Of a stretch of DNA of 64,000 bases, positions 10,273-19,179 are shown one piece after another. Below the pieces are notes generated by a model. It did no database searches and was not told the DNA's origin. It saw nothing but the letters and a program-made list of their open reading frames with translations. Source of the DNA: Ww85 sp963745765 (lineage in GTDB: Bacteria; Desulfobacterota; Desulfobulbia; Desulfobulbales; Desulfocapsaceae). The position numbers and the translations under genes are program-made. The stretch's first letter is position 1, and each line of letters begins with the position of its first letter. Where the stretch lies: positions 62,001 to 126,000 of the forward strand of contig CAVUYQ010000024.1 of the NCBI GenBank assembly GCA_963745765.1, in the 5' to 3' direction.

Positions 10273-11040
10273 TCAGACCAACCTGGTTATTCCCGGCGCA
10301 ATCTCAGGATAATCATGGGTCATGAGCGGATCATGACCCGGGAAGAGAAGTTCCGGAGAAGAAACACGGGATTTCAGTCGCTCTATGGAATGCACCCAGG
10401 CGACCAAATCGATAATCAGGGCACTGGGCCACTCTTCCTGGTAATTCCGAAAGAGATGGGCGCAATCTGACCCCAGTATTGCCTGTCCGCGGGAAGTGCT
10501 CACGGCAACAGCCTGCAATGCGATACTATGACCGGGCGCCAGAAGGCAGGTGATTCCCGGTAAGATTTCCTGGTCACCATCAAGCAGTCTCATCCGACCG
10601 GAACCCTCAATCGATTTGCAGGCAGCTTTGGTTGTCGTGTTTAAAAAAAACGTAAACGGCCGTCGATCAGCCATTTCATCATGTAACCAGAAATCCCTCT
10701 CCGCTTTCTGCACATACATTTGAGCATGGGGAAACAGCGTTGCCCCGTCAACATGGTCCCAATGGAGATGGGTCAGGATCAAATGCCGAACGTCCTCGAC
10801 ACGCACATTGATGCCCTCCAGCACCTGCGCCGGGTTTACATAGCCGCCCAGGTTTCTTTCCCGGGCTAAACGGGGAGATACGCCGGCGTCCACCAGGATT
10901 GTTTCCTCGGCGGATTTTAAACACCAGAAATAATAGTTTCTCTCACAGACTTTCTCCCACTCTTTATTCCACATGACAAAAGCGCCGGAACTGGTGAACG
11001 GACCAGCAAATTTCAAGGCAAAAACCTGGTAAAGGGACAT
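10273..11040 (-). CDS. Metallo-beta-lactamase-fold hydrolase (lactonase-like subgroup)
   Basis: 255 residues. The metal-binding motif THLHWDHVDG (HxHxDH) sits near residue 92, with further ligands in APGHS, LGSDCAHL and FPGHD. This arrangement resembles N-acyl-homoserine-lactone lactonases and related cytoplasmic MBL hydrolases; the substrate cannot be read from sequence. No signal peptide. The start is well supported: GAGGAGG lies about 8 bases before ATG 11040. It converges on the SUI1-like gene and is separated from prpE by 640 bases. Confidence 0.82.
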   Translation of the reverse strand: MSLYQVFALKFAGPFTSSGAFVMWNKEWEKVCERNYYFWCLKSAEETILVDAGVSPRLARERNLGGYVNPAQVLEGINVRVEDVRHLILTHLHWDHVDGATLFPHAQMYVQKAERDFWLHDEMADRRPFTFFLNTTTKAACKSIEGSGRMRLLDGDQEILPGITCLLAPGHSIALQAVAVSTSRGQAILGSDCAHLFRNYQEEWPSALIIDLVAWVHSIERLKSRVSSPELLFPGHDPLMTHDYPEIAPGITRLV

Positions 11041-11549
11041 GGCTATCTCCTCCTCAATGCCATCAGCACGTTCCCGAAATCCTGCAGTCTTTCATAACCG
11101 CTCTGGCATGTTACCGGTATGGTTGTCGGATAATCCTGTTTACAACGTGGCAAAAAAGGTTGCAAGTTAAACCGATTATCAGGCAAGAACCTACCTGTTA
11201 TTCCTTGATCTTCAGGCGGAATCTCAATACACCTGGACGCCTGGAATCATTTCCTGCGGTAAAACATCTTCTGTCAGATGATAGCGGAGCACGCTTCCCG
11301 CAAGACCAGCAGCCCGCGGTCAAGTCACTCTCCCGATGACCGGGACTCGTCATTACTATCGGCACAGGGGCACATTGTGGTAAATAGGATGCGCGGGATA
11401 ATATCTTTGTTACATTGATCAACAGGAACCTGAAAGCAGCATTTTTCTTGGCAGAAAAAAAAGAACATTGTTCTTTTTTTCTCCTAGATTGCTTGTATTA
11501 CACATTTTTTTAAGCCACCTCGCTAGATAAATATTTTTCTTACTCACAC
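11041..11549. other. Intergenic region upstream of prpE
   Basis: About 500 bases with no convincing gene. The only clear structure is an A/T-flanked dyad at 11455-11480 (eight A, GAACA, T, TGTTC, seven T). It could be a weak bidirectional terminator or a binding site. The centre resembles a Gram-positive LexA box but with three rather than four central bases, so that reading was dropped. Confidence 0.5.
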
Positions 11550-11578
11550 TTGAAGTAACTGTAAATATTTAGTATATG
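11550..11578 (+). promoter_or_regulatory. Candidate sigma-70 promoter for prpE
   Basis: TTGAAG at 11550-11555 and TATATG at 11573-11578 are separated by 17 bases in a strongly AT-rich stretch. Transcription would begin near 11585, giving a leader of about 95 bases before prpE. The fit is moderate (the -35 has four of six consensus bases). Confidence 0.4.
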
Positions 11579-11609
11579 ATGAAACATCAATATATTTTAT
11601 TTTATTCAC

Positions 11610-11631
11610 AGGAGGCTCTTAACGAATGTAA
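11610..11631 (+). promoter_or_regulatory. Start-stop mini-ORF with perfect Shine-Dalgarno in the prpE leader
   Basis: A perfect AGGAGG at 11610-11615 is followed ten bases later by ATG TAA (11626-11631). A ribosome bound here would start and stop at once, about 48 bases before the true prpE start. Start-stop elements can stall or sequester ribosomes. The position between a likely promoter and prpE makes a regulatory role possible; chance is also possible. Confidence 0.3.
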
Positions 11632-11678
11632 CAAGCGTAGAAATAGCATAACCCGCTAACCCCAAAAGAGGTGGAAAC

Positions 11679-13577
11679 ATGGCTAAATTTGACAAGGTTT
11701 TTGAACAAAGCGTTGAGAATCCCGAGAAGTTCTGGGCGGAGGCCGCAGAAGGCATTGACTGGTACAAGGCCCCGGACAAGGCGCTCGATGCCTCAAATCC
11801 ACCTTTTTATCGCTGGTATTCGGGAGCTACACTTAATACCTGTCACAATGCTGTCGATCGCCATGTCGCAAACGGAAGGGCTGAACAGACAGCCATCATC
11901 TATGACTCTCCGGTAACAGATACCATCACCAACGTCACCTATGGCCAGCTGCTGGATAAAGTCTCCAAGCTGGCAGGCGCTCTGCAGAAGGCAGGTATCA
12001 ACAAAGGGGACACGGTCATTATCTATATGCCGATGATCCCCGAAGCCGCCTACGCCATGCTGGCCTGCGCCCGGATCGGTGCGATCCATTCAGTAGTTTT
12101 CGGCGGTTTTGCCGCAAATGAACTGGCAATCCGCATCAATGACGCCAAACCAAAAATGATCCTTTCGGCATCCGGTGCCATTGAAGGCAAAAAAGTACTC
12201 GCCTACAAACCGATTATCGATAAGGCAATCGAGATTGCCGACCATAAGGTTGGAAAATGCGTCATCTTTCAGCGTCCGTTTGTTACTGCCGAATTAAGCA
12301 AAGGACGCGACGTTGACTGGAACGATTTCGTCGCCGATGCCACATCCGCAGAATGCATACCCGTTGCGGCCACCGACCCGCTCTATATCCTCTATACTTC
12401 CGGCACAACCGGCATGCCGAAAGGGGTTATCCGCGACAATGGCGGACATGCAGTTGCCCTGCACTGGAGCATGAAGGCCATTTACGATATCGATGCCGGA
12501 GATGTCTGGTGGTCTGCCTCCGATGTCGGCTGGGTTGTCGGACATTCCTATATCGTTTACGCCCCGCTGCTCAAGGGCGCCACGACGATCCTGTACGAGG
12601 GAAAACCGATTGGCACCCCCGATGCGGGTGCCTTCTGGCGGCTCATCTCTGAACATCAGGTAAAAGCCCTGTTCACCGCGCCAACCGCCTTTCGGGCAAT
12701 CAAGAAAGAAGACCCGGACGGCACCTTTATTAAAAAATATGACATCTCCTGTTTCGAAGCGCTTTATCTCGCCGGCGAGCGACTCGATCCGGACACCTAT
12801 TACTGGGCTTCGGGGCTGCTTAAGGTTCCGGTTATCGACCACTGGTGGCAGACAGAAACCGGCTGGGCCATTGTTGCCAACTGCCGCGGCATTCAAGAAC
12901 TGCCGGTAAAACCAGGTTCCCCGACAAAAGCGGTACCCGGTTACAATGTCAGGATTGTTAATGACGAGGGCCAGGAAGTCGGTGCCAACGTCGAAGGCAA
13001 CATCGTCATCAAGCTGCCGCTTCCGCCCGGCACCCTTCCCACCCTCTGGAACAATGACAAACGGTTCGTGGAATCCTACATGACAACCTTTCCCGGCTAT
13101 TATGAAACAAGCGACGGAGGATATATTGACGAGGACGGTTATGTCTATGTCATGGGCCGCATGGACGACGTCATCAACGTTGCCGGACACCGGCTTTCCA
13201 CCGGGGCCATGGAAGAGATTATCGCCACGCATCCGGATATCGCAGAGTGCGCCGTCATCGGAACCGATGACCAGCTCAAGGGGCAACTGCCCGTCGGTCT
13301 CTTTGTACTCAAGGCCGGCGTTAACCGGGACCCGGAAGATGTCAAGACCGAACTGGTGAAAATGGTCAGAGATCAGATAGGAGCCATTGCCTGCTTCCGG
13401 GAATCCACCCTGGTCGCCCGTCTTCCAAAAACCAGGTCTGGCAAGATACTCAGGGGCACCATGCGCTCAATCGCCTCCGGCAAAGAGTACCGGATGCCTT
13501 CAACCATTGACGATCCGACAATTCTTGAGGAAATTTCCTCTACTTTTAGGGGCATGGGGTACCCGAAGTCTAGCTAG
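11679..13577 (+). CDS. prpE: Propionate--CoA ligase (propionyl-CoA synthetase)
   Basis: AMP-forming acyl-CoA synthetase of 632 residues, close to PrpE along its whole length (E. coli PrpE is 628). It activates propionate to propionyl-CoA with ATP. Visible motifs: the N-terminal ACAS region (FWAEAAEGIDW, SNPPFYRWY), core A3 YTSGTTGMPKGV, WQTETGW, the hinge region GRMDDVINVAGHRLS, and the catalytic lysine in PKTRSGKILRG. Start ATG 11679 follows AGAGGTGG. It stands at the head of the methylmalonyl-CoA pathway genes and ends in a strong terminator. Acetate could be a second substrate. Confidence 0.9.
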   Translation: MAKFDKVFEQSVENPEKFWAEAAEGIDWYKAPDKALDASNPPFYRWYSGATLNTCHNAVDRHVANGRAEQTAIIYDSPVTDTITNVTYGQLLDKVSKLAGALQKAGINKGDTVIIYMPMIPEAAYAMLACARIGAIHSVVFGGFAANELAIRINDAKPKMILSASGAIEGKKVLAYKPIIDKAIEIADHKVGKCVIFQRPFVTAELSKGRDVDWNDFVADATSAECIPVAATDPLYILYTSGTTGMPKGVIRDNGGHAVALHWSMKAIYDIDAGDVWWSASDVGWVVGHSYIVYAPLLKGATTILYEGKPIGTPDAGAFWRLISEHQVKALFTAPTAFRAIKKEDPDGTFIKKYDISCFEALYLAGERLDPDTYYWASGLLKVPVIDHWWQTETGWAIVANCRGIQELPVKPGSPTKAVPGYNVRIVNDEGQEVGANVEGNIVIKLPLPPGTLPTLWNNDKRFVESYMTTFPGYYETSDGGYIDEDGYVYVMGRMDDVINVAGHRLSTGAMEEIIATHPDIAECAVIGTDDQLKGQLPVGLFVLKAGVNRDPEDVKTELVKMVRDQIGAIACFRESTLVARLPKTRSGKILRGTMRSIASGKEYRMPSTIDDPTILEEISSTFRGMGYPKSS

Positions 13578-13597
13578 AGGATATTTTTGATATCTCG

Positions 13598-13643
13598 AAC
13601 CAACCGGCAGCTACTGAGGAAAATAGCTGCCTGTTGGTTTTTG
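13598..13643 (+). terminator. Rho-independent terminator after prpE
   Basis: A 16-base stem (AACCAACCGGCAGCTA against TAGCTGCCTGTTGGTT) with one mismatch and a 10-base loop is followed by TTTTTG. It starts about 20 bases after the prpE stop. It separates prpE from the downstream sucC transcription unit. Confidence 0.88.
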
Positions 13644-13726
13644 TTCCGTTTCAGAAATCCGGTTTATGGGCCGGAGAGAATTTTCACTTCAGGTTAACAG
13701 AGCAAGGAGCACGATAAGATAACAAT

Positions 13727-14887
13727 ATGAAAATCCATGAATACCAGGCAAAAGAGCTCTTCAGATCGCACGACATCAATGTGCCAAAAGGCATTGTCTG
13801 CCATACTCCCGAAGCAGTCAGAAATGCCTTCGACACCCTTGGTGCGCCGATTGCCGTCAAGGCCCAGATACACGCCGGCGGCAGGGGGAAAGGGGGAGGC
13901 GTCCGGCTTGCCGGAAACAGCGATGAGGCCTACGAAGCAGGCAAGGCTATCCTGGGTATGAAGCTCATAACCCAGCAGACCGGCAGCGAAGGAAGGACGG
14001 TGAACATTGTTCTCGCTGAAGAGGGCGTCTCCATAAAGAAGGAGTTATACCTATCCTTCATCGTCAATCGCGATGACGCAAGCGTGACCATCATCGCAAG
14101 TCTTGACGGCGGCATGGATATCGAGGAGGTTGCCGCAAAAACACCGGAGCGCATCATCAAGGTGGGCATCAACCCGCTGATCGGCATTAAAGGCTACCAT
14201 ATCATGCAGGTATGCACTTCACTCAAGCTCGATCCGCCGGTAGCGAAACTCTATGGCAAAATGCTCAGGAACCTCTACCGGCTTTTTACCAGTCATGACT
14301 GCTCTCTTCTCGAGATTAATCCGCTGATCATCACGACCGATGACAACCTGCTCGCGCTCGATGCCAAGATGGATATCGATTCAAACAGCCTGTTCAGGCA
14401 TCACGACATCGTGGCCCTGCGCGACCCGCTTGAAGAAGACCCCCAGGAACTCGAGGCCGCCAAATACGATCTCAATTACATCAAACTGGAAGGCACCATC
14501 GGCAACATGGTAAACGGTGCCGGCCTGGCCATGGCCACCATGGATATTATCAAACAGGCAGGTGCCGCACCGGCCAATTTTCTCGATGTCGGCGGCGGGG
14601 CCAATGCCGAAAAAGTCGAGAACGGATTTCGCATCATCCTCAGTGACCCCAATGTCAAAGGAATCCTGATCAACATATTCGGCGGAATCCTGCGTTGTGA
14701 CGTCCTGGCACAGGGTGTAGCCCAGGCTGCCAAATCAATCGGTTTATCGGTGCCGGTGGTGGTGCGTATGGAAGGCACCAATGTCGAGGAAGGCCGGCGG
14801 ATCCTTGCAGAATCAGGTCTTGAACTGATCAACGCCGTTGATCTTTCCGATGCGGCAAAGAAAGTTGCCGCGATTGCCGGAGGCTGA
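13727..14887 (+). CDS. sucC: Succinate--CoA ligase (ADP-forming), beta subunit
   Basis: 386 residues of the ATP-grasp family; with SucD it interconverts succinyl-CoA and succinate with substrate-level phosphorylation. Motifs: MKIHEYQAKELFRSHDINVPKG at the start, AKAQIHAGGRGKGGGV-type glycine-rich lid (residues 45-60), LEINPLIIT, and the C-terminal GGANAEKVENGFRIIL with NIFGGILRCDVLAQG. AAGGAG lies about 15 bases before ATG 13727. In the propionate pathway this pair handles succinyl-CoA from methylmalonyl-CoA. It is separated from sucD by an unusual inserted gene. Confidence 0.93.
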   Translation: MKIHEYQAKELFRSHDINVPKGIVCHTPEAVRNAFDTLGAPIAVKAQIHAGGRGKGGGVRLAGNSDEAYEAGKAILGMKLITQQTGSEGRTVNIVLAEEGVSIKKELYLSFIVNRDDASVTIIASLDGGMDIEEVAAKTPERIIKVGINPLIGIKGYHIMQVCTSLKLDPPVAKLYGKMLRNLYRLFTSHDCSLLEINPLIITTDDNLLALDAKMDIDSNSLFRHHDIVALRDPLEEDPQELEAAKYDLNYIKLEGTIGNMVNGAGLAMATMDIIKQAGAAPANFLDVGGGANAEKVENGFRIILSDPNVKGILINIFGGILRCDVLAQGVAQAAKSIGLSVPVVVRMEGTNVEEGRRILAESGLELINAVDLSDAAKKVAAIAGG

Positions 14888-14894
14888 GGAACGC

Positions 14895-16034
14895 ATGACA
14901 CGGAAATATGCGCTTTTGATTGTTTTCCTGCTCGTTCTGATTGTCCCCGGCAGTGGGCGGAGCGAAAGCAAATGGGTCATCAGCAGCGGACCGGCCCCGC
15001 TGCCCAAAAACAGCATGGTGTCACTGGCTGTAGAAATCAGCCGGGACGCGGATACCATCCATATCGATGCGGTATTGAACAAGGACGACGAGGTCCTCGT
15101 TCTCGGTGATCCCATCCTTAATGATATCACCAATGTCGCCGAGTATTTCCCGGAAAAAATCAGGGATGACGGCAACTTTTATGTTTTTGATTTCACTTCC
15201 GCAGAAATGCGTCAGCTCTCACTTATCATCACAGCGGACGGACTGAAAGAGCAGGCAGACACGATGACCTACCCCCTGCCTCGTTTCCAGATTCCTTCGC
15301 TGCAGGAGGTATTGGCATTCGTCCGCTTGCAGGAGAAGAGCCTTGGACGGACCATCAGCGTCGTTGTCGAAATGAAAAAAAACTGGCTCCACCAGGGTAA
15401 CGGCAAAGATCTTACCGGCAGCGTGCTTGAGGTACTGAAACTTTACGGTTACACGACACCTGAAAGCGGCGGCTATCTCAGCTCATATGATCCGGAGGAA
15501 CTGCAAAGAATTCAGGATGAACGCTTTGTCACGACAGGCATGCAGCTCAAGCTCATTCAGCTCATCACTGACAATGACAGTTCCGAGCACATGACACCTG
15601 CGCGAGGCGGTTTTCTGTCCTACAACTATGACTGGATGTTCACGAGGTTCGGCCTGAAACGAGTATCAGCCTATGCCGACATCATCGGCCTGGATTCATC
15701 GCTTCTAGATGGTCAAAGCAAAGTCCTGATTCTCAGCAGTTATCTGGCTGATGCCCATTTACTTGGCCTGCAAATTATTGCCTACCCGCTTGAGTTTTCC
15801 GCCGTCTCCCCCGCCTCAGACGGCGACAGTGTGCTTGAGCACTATCTCTTTGAAATCAATCTCGACGGTCTGCTTACCAGCCAGGGAGCCGTCGTTCGCT
15901 CCTACCTGAAAAAACGATCAGAACAGAGTGCTGTCAGCCCACAGCAGCAATCCATAGACCGTTTGATTAAAAACGCTGAAAAAAATTCCCTGAATGGGAA
16001 TCCGTTATTGCCTCAATACAATCTGCTCCAATAA
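14895..16034 (+). CDS. GlpQ-like glycerophosphodiester phosphodiesterase homologue lacking catalytic residues
   Basis: 379 residues with a Sec signal peptide (KYALLIVFLLVLIVPGSG), so probably periplasmic. The whole chain aligns to GlpQ: LNKDDEVLVLGDPILNDITN (GlpQ LVMTKDDNLVVLHDHYLDRVT), FPEKIRDDGNFYVFDFT, NWLHQGNGKDLTGSVLEVLKLYGY, and YNYDWMFTRFGLKRVSAYAD. But AHRGA becomes SSGPA, the YLEQD metal ligand Glu becomes TIHID, and the VVLHD His becomes LVLGD. Only Asp and the later Glu (EMK) survive. A pseudoenzyme, perhaps a binding protein. ATG 14895 has GAGGA upstream and lies 8 bases after sucC, so it is co-transcribed with it. Confidence 0.75.
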   Translation: MTRKYALLIVFLLVLIVPGSGRSESKWVISSGPAPLPKNSMVSLAVEISRDADTIHIDAVLNKDDEVLVLGDPILNDITNVAEYFPEKIRDDGNFYVFDFTSAEMRQLSLIITADGLKEQADTMTYPLPRFQIPSLQEVLAFVRLQEKSLGRTISVVVEMKKNWLHQGNGKDLTGSVLEVLKLYGYTTPESGGYLSSYDPEELQRIQDERFVTTGMQLKLIQLITDNDSSEHMTPARGGFLSYNYDWMFTRFGLKRVSAYADIIGLDSSLLDGQSKVLILSSYLADAHLLGLQIIAYPLEFSAVSPASDGDSVLEHYLFEINLDGLLTSQGAVVRSYLKKRSEQSAVSPQQQSIDRLIKNAEKNSLNGNPLLPQYNLLQ

Positions 16035-16056
16035 CCATCTACCAATACTATATGCC

Positions 16057-16929
16057 ATGTCTATTTTCGTTGATAAAAATACACGCTTGATCGTGCAGGG
16101 AATTACCGGCCATGAAGGCCAGTTTCATACTCGTCAATGCATCGAATACGGCACCAATGTCGTCGGAGGTGTGACTCCGGGAAAAGGCGGGCAATTGATG
16201 GACGCGGTCCCTGTCTTCAATTCTGTGTCCCAGGCACAGAAGACAACCGGAGCCGACACCTCGATGATTTTTGTCCCACCGCCCTTCGCGGCAGACGCCA
16301 TCCTCGAAGCGGCTGATGCCGGAATCGAACTCATCGTCTGCATCACCGAAGGCATTCCGGTCATGGACATGCTGAAGGTAAAAAACTATCTTGCCGGCAA
16401 GCATTCACGCCTCATCGGCCCGAACTGCCCCGGCATTATCACACCCGGTGCCTGCAAGATAGGTATCATGCCAGCAGCGATACACCAACCCGGCGGACCA
16501 TTCGGTGTTGTCTCCCGCTCAGGAACCCTGACCTACGAGGTCGTTCACCAGCTGAGCCGGCAGAATCTCGGCCAGACAACCTGCATCGGTATTGGCGGTG
16601 ACCCGGTCAACGGTACCGGTTTCATCGATTGTCTCCAGGCCTTTGAGGCTGATCCCGAGACGGAAGCAGTTGTCATGGTCGGAGAGATCGGCGGCAGCAC
16701 TGAGGAGGAAGCCTCGACCTGGGTTGCCGCAAACATGAGCAAACCGGTTATCGGTTTCATCGCCGGGCTCACGGCACCTCCAGGCAGACGCATGGGTCAT
16801 GCGGGAGCCATCGTCAGCGGCGGCACGGGTGCGGCTTCTGCCAAGATCGAAGCCATGGCAAACGCCGGCATCCATGTCTGCCGGGATCTTGGCAGCCTTG
16901 GCCGTCTCTGCCGCGAGGTCTACCGCTAA
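16057..16929 (+). CDS. sucD: Succinate--CoA ligase (ADP-forming), alpha subunit
   Basis: 290 residues. It starts MSIFVDKNTRLIVQGITGHEG, with the CoA-binding Rossmann fold (GITGHEGQFHTRQCIEYGTNVVGGVTPGKGG), then GPNCPGIITPG, and the phosphohistidine region GRRMGHAGAIVSGG. It pairs with sucC. ATG 16057 was chosen because the family begins there; a longer start overlaps the GlpQ-like gene. The ribosome site is weak, so translation may rely on coupling with the gene 22 bases upstream. Confidence 0.93.
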   Translation: MSIFVDKNTRLIVQGITGHEGQFHTRQCIEYGTNVVGGVTPGKGGQLMDAVPVFNSVSQAQKTTGADTSMIFVPPPFAADAILEAADAGIELIVCITEGIPVMDMLKVKNYLAGKHSRLIGPNCPGIITPGACKIGIMPAAIHQPGGPFGVVSRSGTLTYEVVHQLSRQNLGQTTCIGIGGDPVNGTGFIDCLQAFEADPETEAVVMVGEIGGSTEEEASTWVAANMSKPVIGFIAGLTAPPGRRMGHAGAIVSGGTGAASAKIEAMANAGIHVCRDLGSLGRLCREVYR

Positions 16930-17603
16930 ACTGGATATTTCATGAGTTGAGACATAAGAGCGTTTCTGGAAATTGTTCATGAAATGTTCAGGCTAACACC
17001 ACTTCAGCGCTATCATCTGGACACTATTTGTTTCCTGCACATTTGTCGTCCATATGATAACGGTGTTCTTTCTATCCCTGCCACAGCTCTGCCCAAGCCA
17101 TAAATAACAGCCGTCGATACCCGTTTCTGACACAGACGTTCTCAGAAAATATTAAAATTCAGACACCCTGTAAAAAAACGATATATATCTGTATATATTT
17201 GATATATAAATGTTGTTAAATAATTGGAACGTTTTTCTCTTGACAACAGTCGACGCTTTGCATAAAGATGAGCGTAACAATGTTCTTATTTAATCAGTCG
17301 TCAGCTCATCCTTAGCCTGCTTTTCCGAGCGGGGCAAGCGCACTGCTGGATGAAATAAGGTTACGTCGTTTCTCCATGGAGGTACCCGTTTGCAATGAAT
17401 TGCCAGGCGTTACCTCCTCATTCGGCTCAGCATCCGCTTCCGTTTCGCACTGTCTCCTATCAGCCATCTGCGCGCGGCGGTGGCGGCCCCGGTCAGGAGA
17501 AGACCCCGGTCACGGGGAGAAGCGAGTTTTCAGCCATACCGACTGCACCACAAACAGGTAGAGCTATTATGCTCAATACACCATCCTTACCTAAGGAGAA
17601 GGC
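16930..17603. other. Long intergenic region and leader upstream of mmdA
   Basis: About 670 bases without a convincing gene. The first part is AT-rich and holds a good promoter at 17240-17268. Downstream lies a leader of about 330 bases, GC-rich and structured: GGAGGTA at 17379-17385 can pair with TACCTCC about 30 bases later, and CCCCGGTCA occurs twice, the second copy able to fold as CCCC-ggtca-CGGGG. No known riboswitch core (including cobalamin) was recognised. Confidence 0.5.
17240..17268 (+). promoter_or_regulatory. Sigma-70 promoter upstream of mmdA
   Basis: A consensus -35 TTGACA (17240-17245), 17-base spacer and -10 TAAAGA (17263-17268). It is the best promoter in this gap and would drive the carboxyltransferase operon from about 17275, leaving a leader of about 330 bases. 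Confidence 0.55.
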
Positions 17604-19154
17604 ATGAATACCATCGATAGACTCGAACATTTAAAAAAGCTCCGGGCCGAAGCGCAGCTCGGTGGTGGACAAAAGAGGATAGACAAGCAGCACGCTCTTG
17701 GCAGACTGACAGCCAGGGAACGGATAGGGGTGCTTCTTGACCCCGGTTCATTCGAAGAGTTTGATATGTTCAAAACCCATCGGTGCACCGACTTCGGGAT
17801 GGAAAAGCAGAAATATCCGGGAGACGGTGTAGTCACCGGCCACGGCACCATAGACGGCAGGATCGTCTACATCTTTGCCCAGGACTTTACCGTTCTTGGC
17901 GGATCACTCTCCGAAACATTTGCAGAAAAAATCTGTAAGGTTATGGATCTGGCCATGAAAAATGGTGCTCCGGTAATCGGCCTTAACGACTCCGGCGGGG
18001 CCAGGATACAGGAAGGCATAGAAAGCCTGGCCGGCTATACTGACATCTTCCTGCGCAATGTCATGGCCTCCGGTGTCATTCCCCAGATTTCCGCCATCTT
18101 CGGCCCCTGCGCCGGGGGTGCCGTCTATTCCCCTGCCCTGACGGATTTTGTCGTCATGGTTAAGAACAATTCCTATATGTTTCTGACCGGTCCTAAGGTT
18201 GTCAAATCCGTCACCCATGAAGAGGTTACCGTCGAGGAACTTGGCGGGGCTGACATGCACGCCTCACGCAGCGGTGTATCCGATTACGCCGCACAATCAG
18301 GCATCGACGCGATTGCCTACCTCCGCAAACTCATATCGTTTCTGCCGCAGAACAATATGGAAAACCCGCCCTTCTGCAGTTGCTCCGATCCCGTCGATCG
18401 CCGTTCCGAGGAACTCAACGAGATAATCCCCGAAAATCCCAACGAAGCCTACGATATGAAGGAAATCATTTATCGAACCGTTGATAACGGGGACTTTTTT
18501 GAGATCAAGGAGGCCTTTGCACCGAACCTCATCGTTGGTTTTGCCCGTTACAACGGTATGAGCGTTGGCATTGTCGCCAATCAACCGTCCCATTATTCCG
18601 GTGTTCTTGATATTGACTCTTCCATAAAAGGGGCTCGATTCGTCCGCTTCTGTGACTGTTTCAATATCCCCGTCGTCACCTTTGTCGATGTTCCCGGATT
18701 TTTGCCCGGAACGGCGCAGGAATACGGCGGTGTTATCAGAAATGGCGCGAAAATCCTCTACGCCTACGCCGAGGCAACGATACCAAAGGTCACGGTCATC
18801 ACCCGCAAGGCCTATGGTGGTGCCTATTGCGTCATGTCCTCAAAACATCTCCGGGGTGATATCAACTATGCCTGGCCAACGGCGGAAATTGCGGTGATGG
18901 GCGCCAAAGGTGCCGTCGGCATTCTCTACGGCCGACAGGCTAAGAAAGAAGCAGACCCGGAAGGCTTTCTTCATGACCGGGAAAAGCAATACCAGGACAC
19001 AGTGGCAAACCCCTATGTGGCGGCCCAGCGTGGATATATTGACGATATTATTGAACCGGCACGGACCCGTACCAGGATTATCAGGGCCTTGAGCCTCGTG
19101 CAGAACAAGCGTGACACCAACCCTATGAAAAAACACGGTAACATCCCATTATAA
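17604..19154 (+). CDS. mmdA: Acyl-CoA carboxyltransferase subunit (methylmalonyl-CoA decarboxylase alpha / propionyl-CoA carboxylase beta / transcarboxylase 12S)
   Basis: 516 residues with the two crotonase-like carboxyltransferase halves: GRLTARERIGVLLDPGSFEE, NDSGGARIQEGIESL, GPCAGGAVYSPALTDFV in the first, and VDVPGFLPGTAQEYGG, KAYGGAYCVMSSKH, WPTAEIAVMGAKGA in the second. It moves a carboxyl group between methylmalonyl-CoA/propionyl-CoA and a biotin carrier. The biotin carrier is on the 5S/1.3S-like protein downstream, so a transcarboxylase coupling propionyl-CoA to oxaloacetate/pyruvate is likely. TAAGGAG precedes ATG 17604 by 6 bases. First gene of the operon. Confidence 0.9.
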   Translation: MNTIDRLEHLKKLRAEAQLGGGQKRIDKQHALGRLTARERIGVLLDPGSFEEFDMFKTHRCTDFGMEKQKYPGDGVVTGHGTIDGRIVYIFAQDFTVLGGSLSETFAEKICKVMDLAMKNGAPVIGLNDSGGARIQEGIESLAGYTDIFLRNVMASGVIPQISAIFGPCAGGAVYSPALTDFVVMVKNNSYMFLTGPKVVKSVTHEEVTVEELGGADMHASRSGVSDYAAQSGIDAIAYLRKLISFLPQNNMENPPFCSCSDPVDRRSEELNEIIPENPNEAYDMKEIIYRTVDNGDFFEIKEAFAPNLIVGFARYNGMSVGIVANQPSHYSGVLDIDSSIKGARFVRFCDCFNIPVVTFVDVPGFLPGTAQEYGGVIRNGAKILYAYAEATIPKVTVITRKAYGGAYCVMSSKHLRGDINYAWPTAEIAVMGAKGAVGILYGRQAKKEADPEGFLHDREKQYQDTVANPYVAAQRGYIDDIIEPARTRTRIIRALSLVQNKRDTNPMKKHGNIPL

Positions 19155-19179
19155 TCCTGCAGCAGGGAGGTAAGAAACC

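Noticed and set aside
11455..11480. LexA-type SOS box (GAACATTGTTC)
   Set aside because: The Gram-positive consensus needs four bases between GAAC and GTTC; here there are three, inside a simple A/T-flanked palindrome.
12294..13286. Long open frame antisense to prpE (330 codons, minus strand)
   Set aside because: Lies wholly inside a highly conserved prpE. Its composition mirrors the codon use of the sense strand; it has no ribosome site and no recognisable domain.
17300..17590. Cobalamin riboswitch upstream of the methylmalonyl-CoA operon
   Set aside because: Expected from pathway logic, but the B12-box core and the GCCACTG-type elements could not be found.
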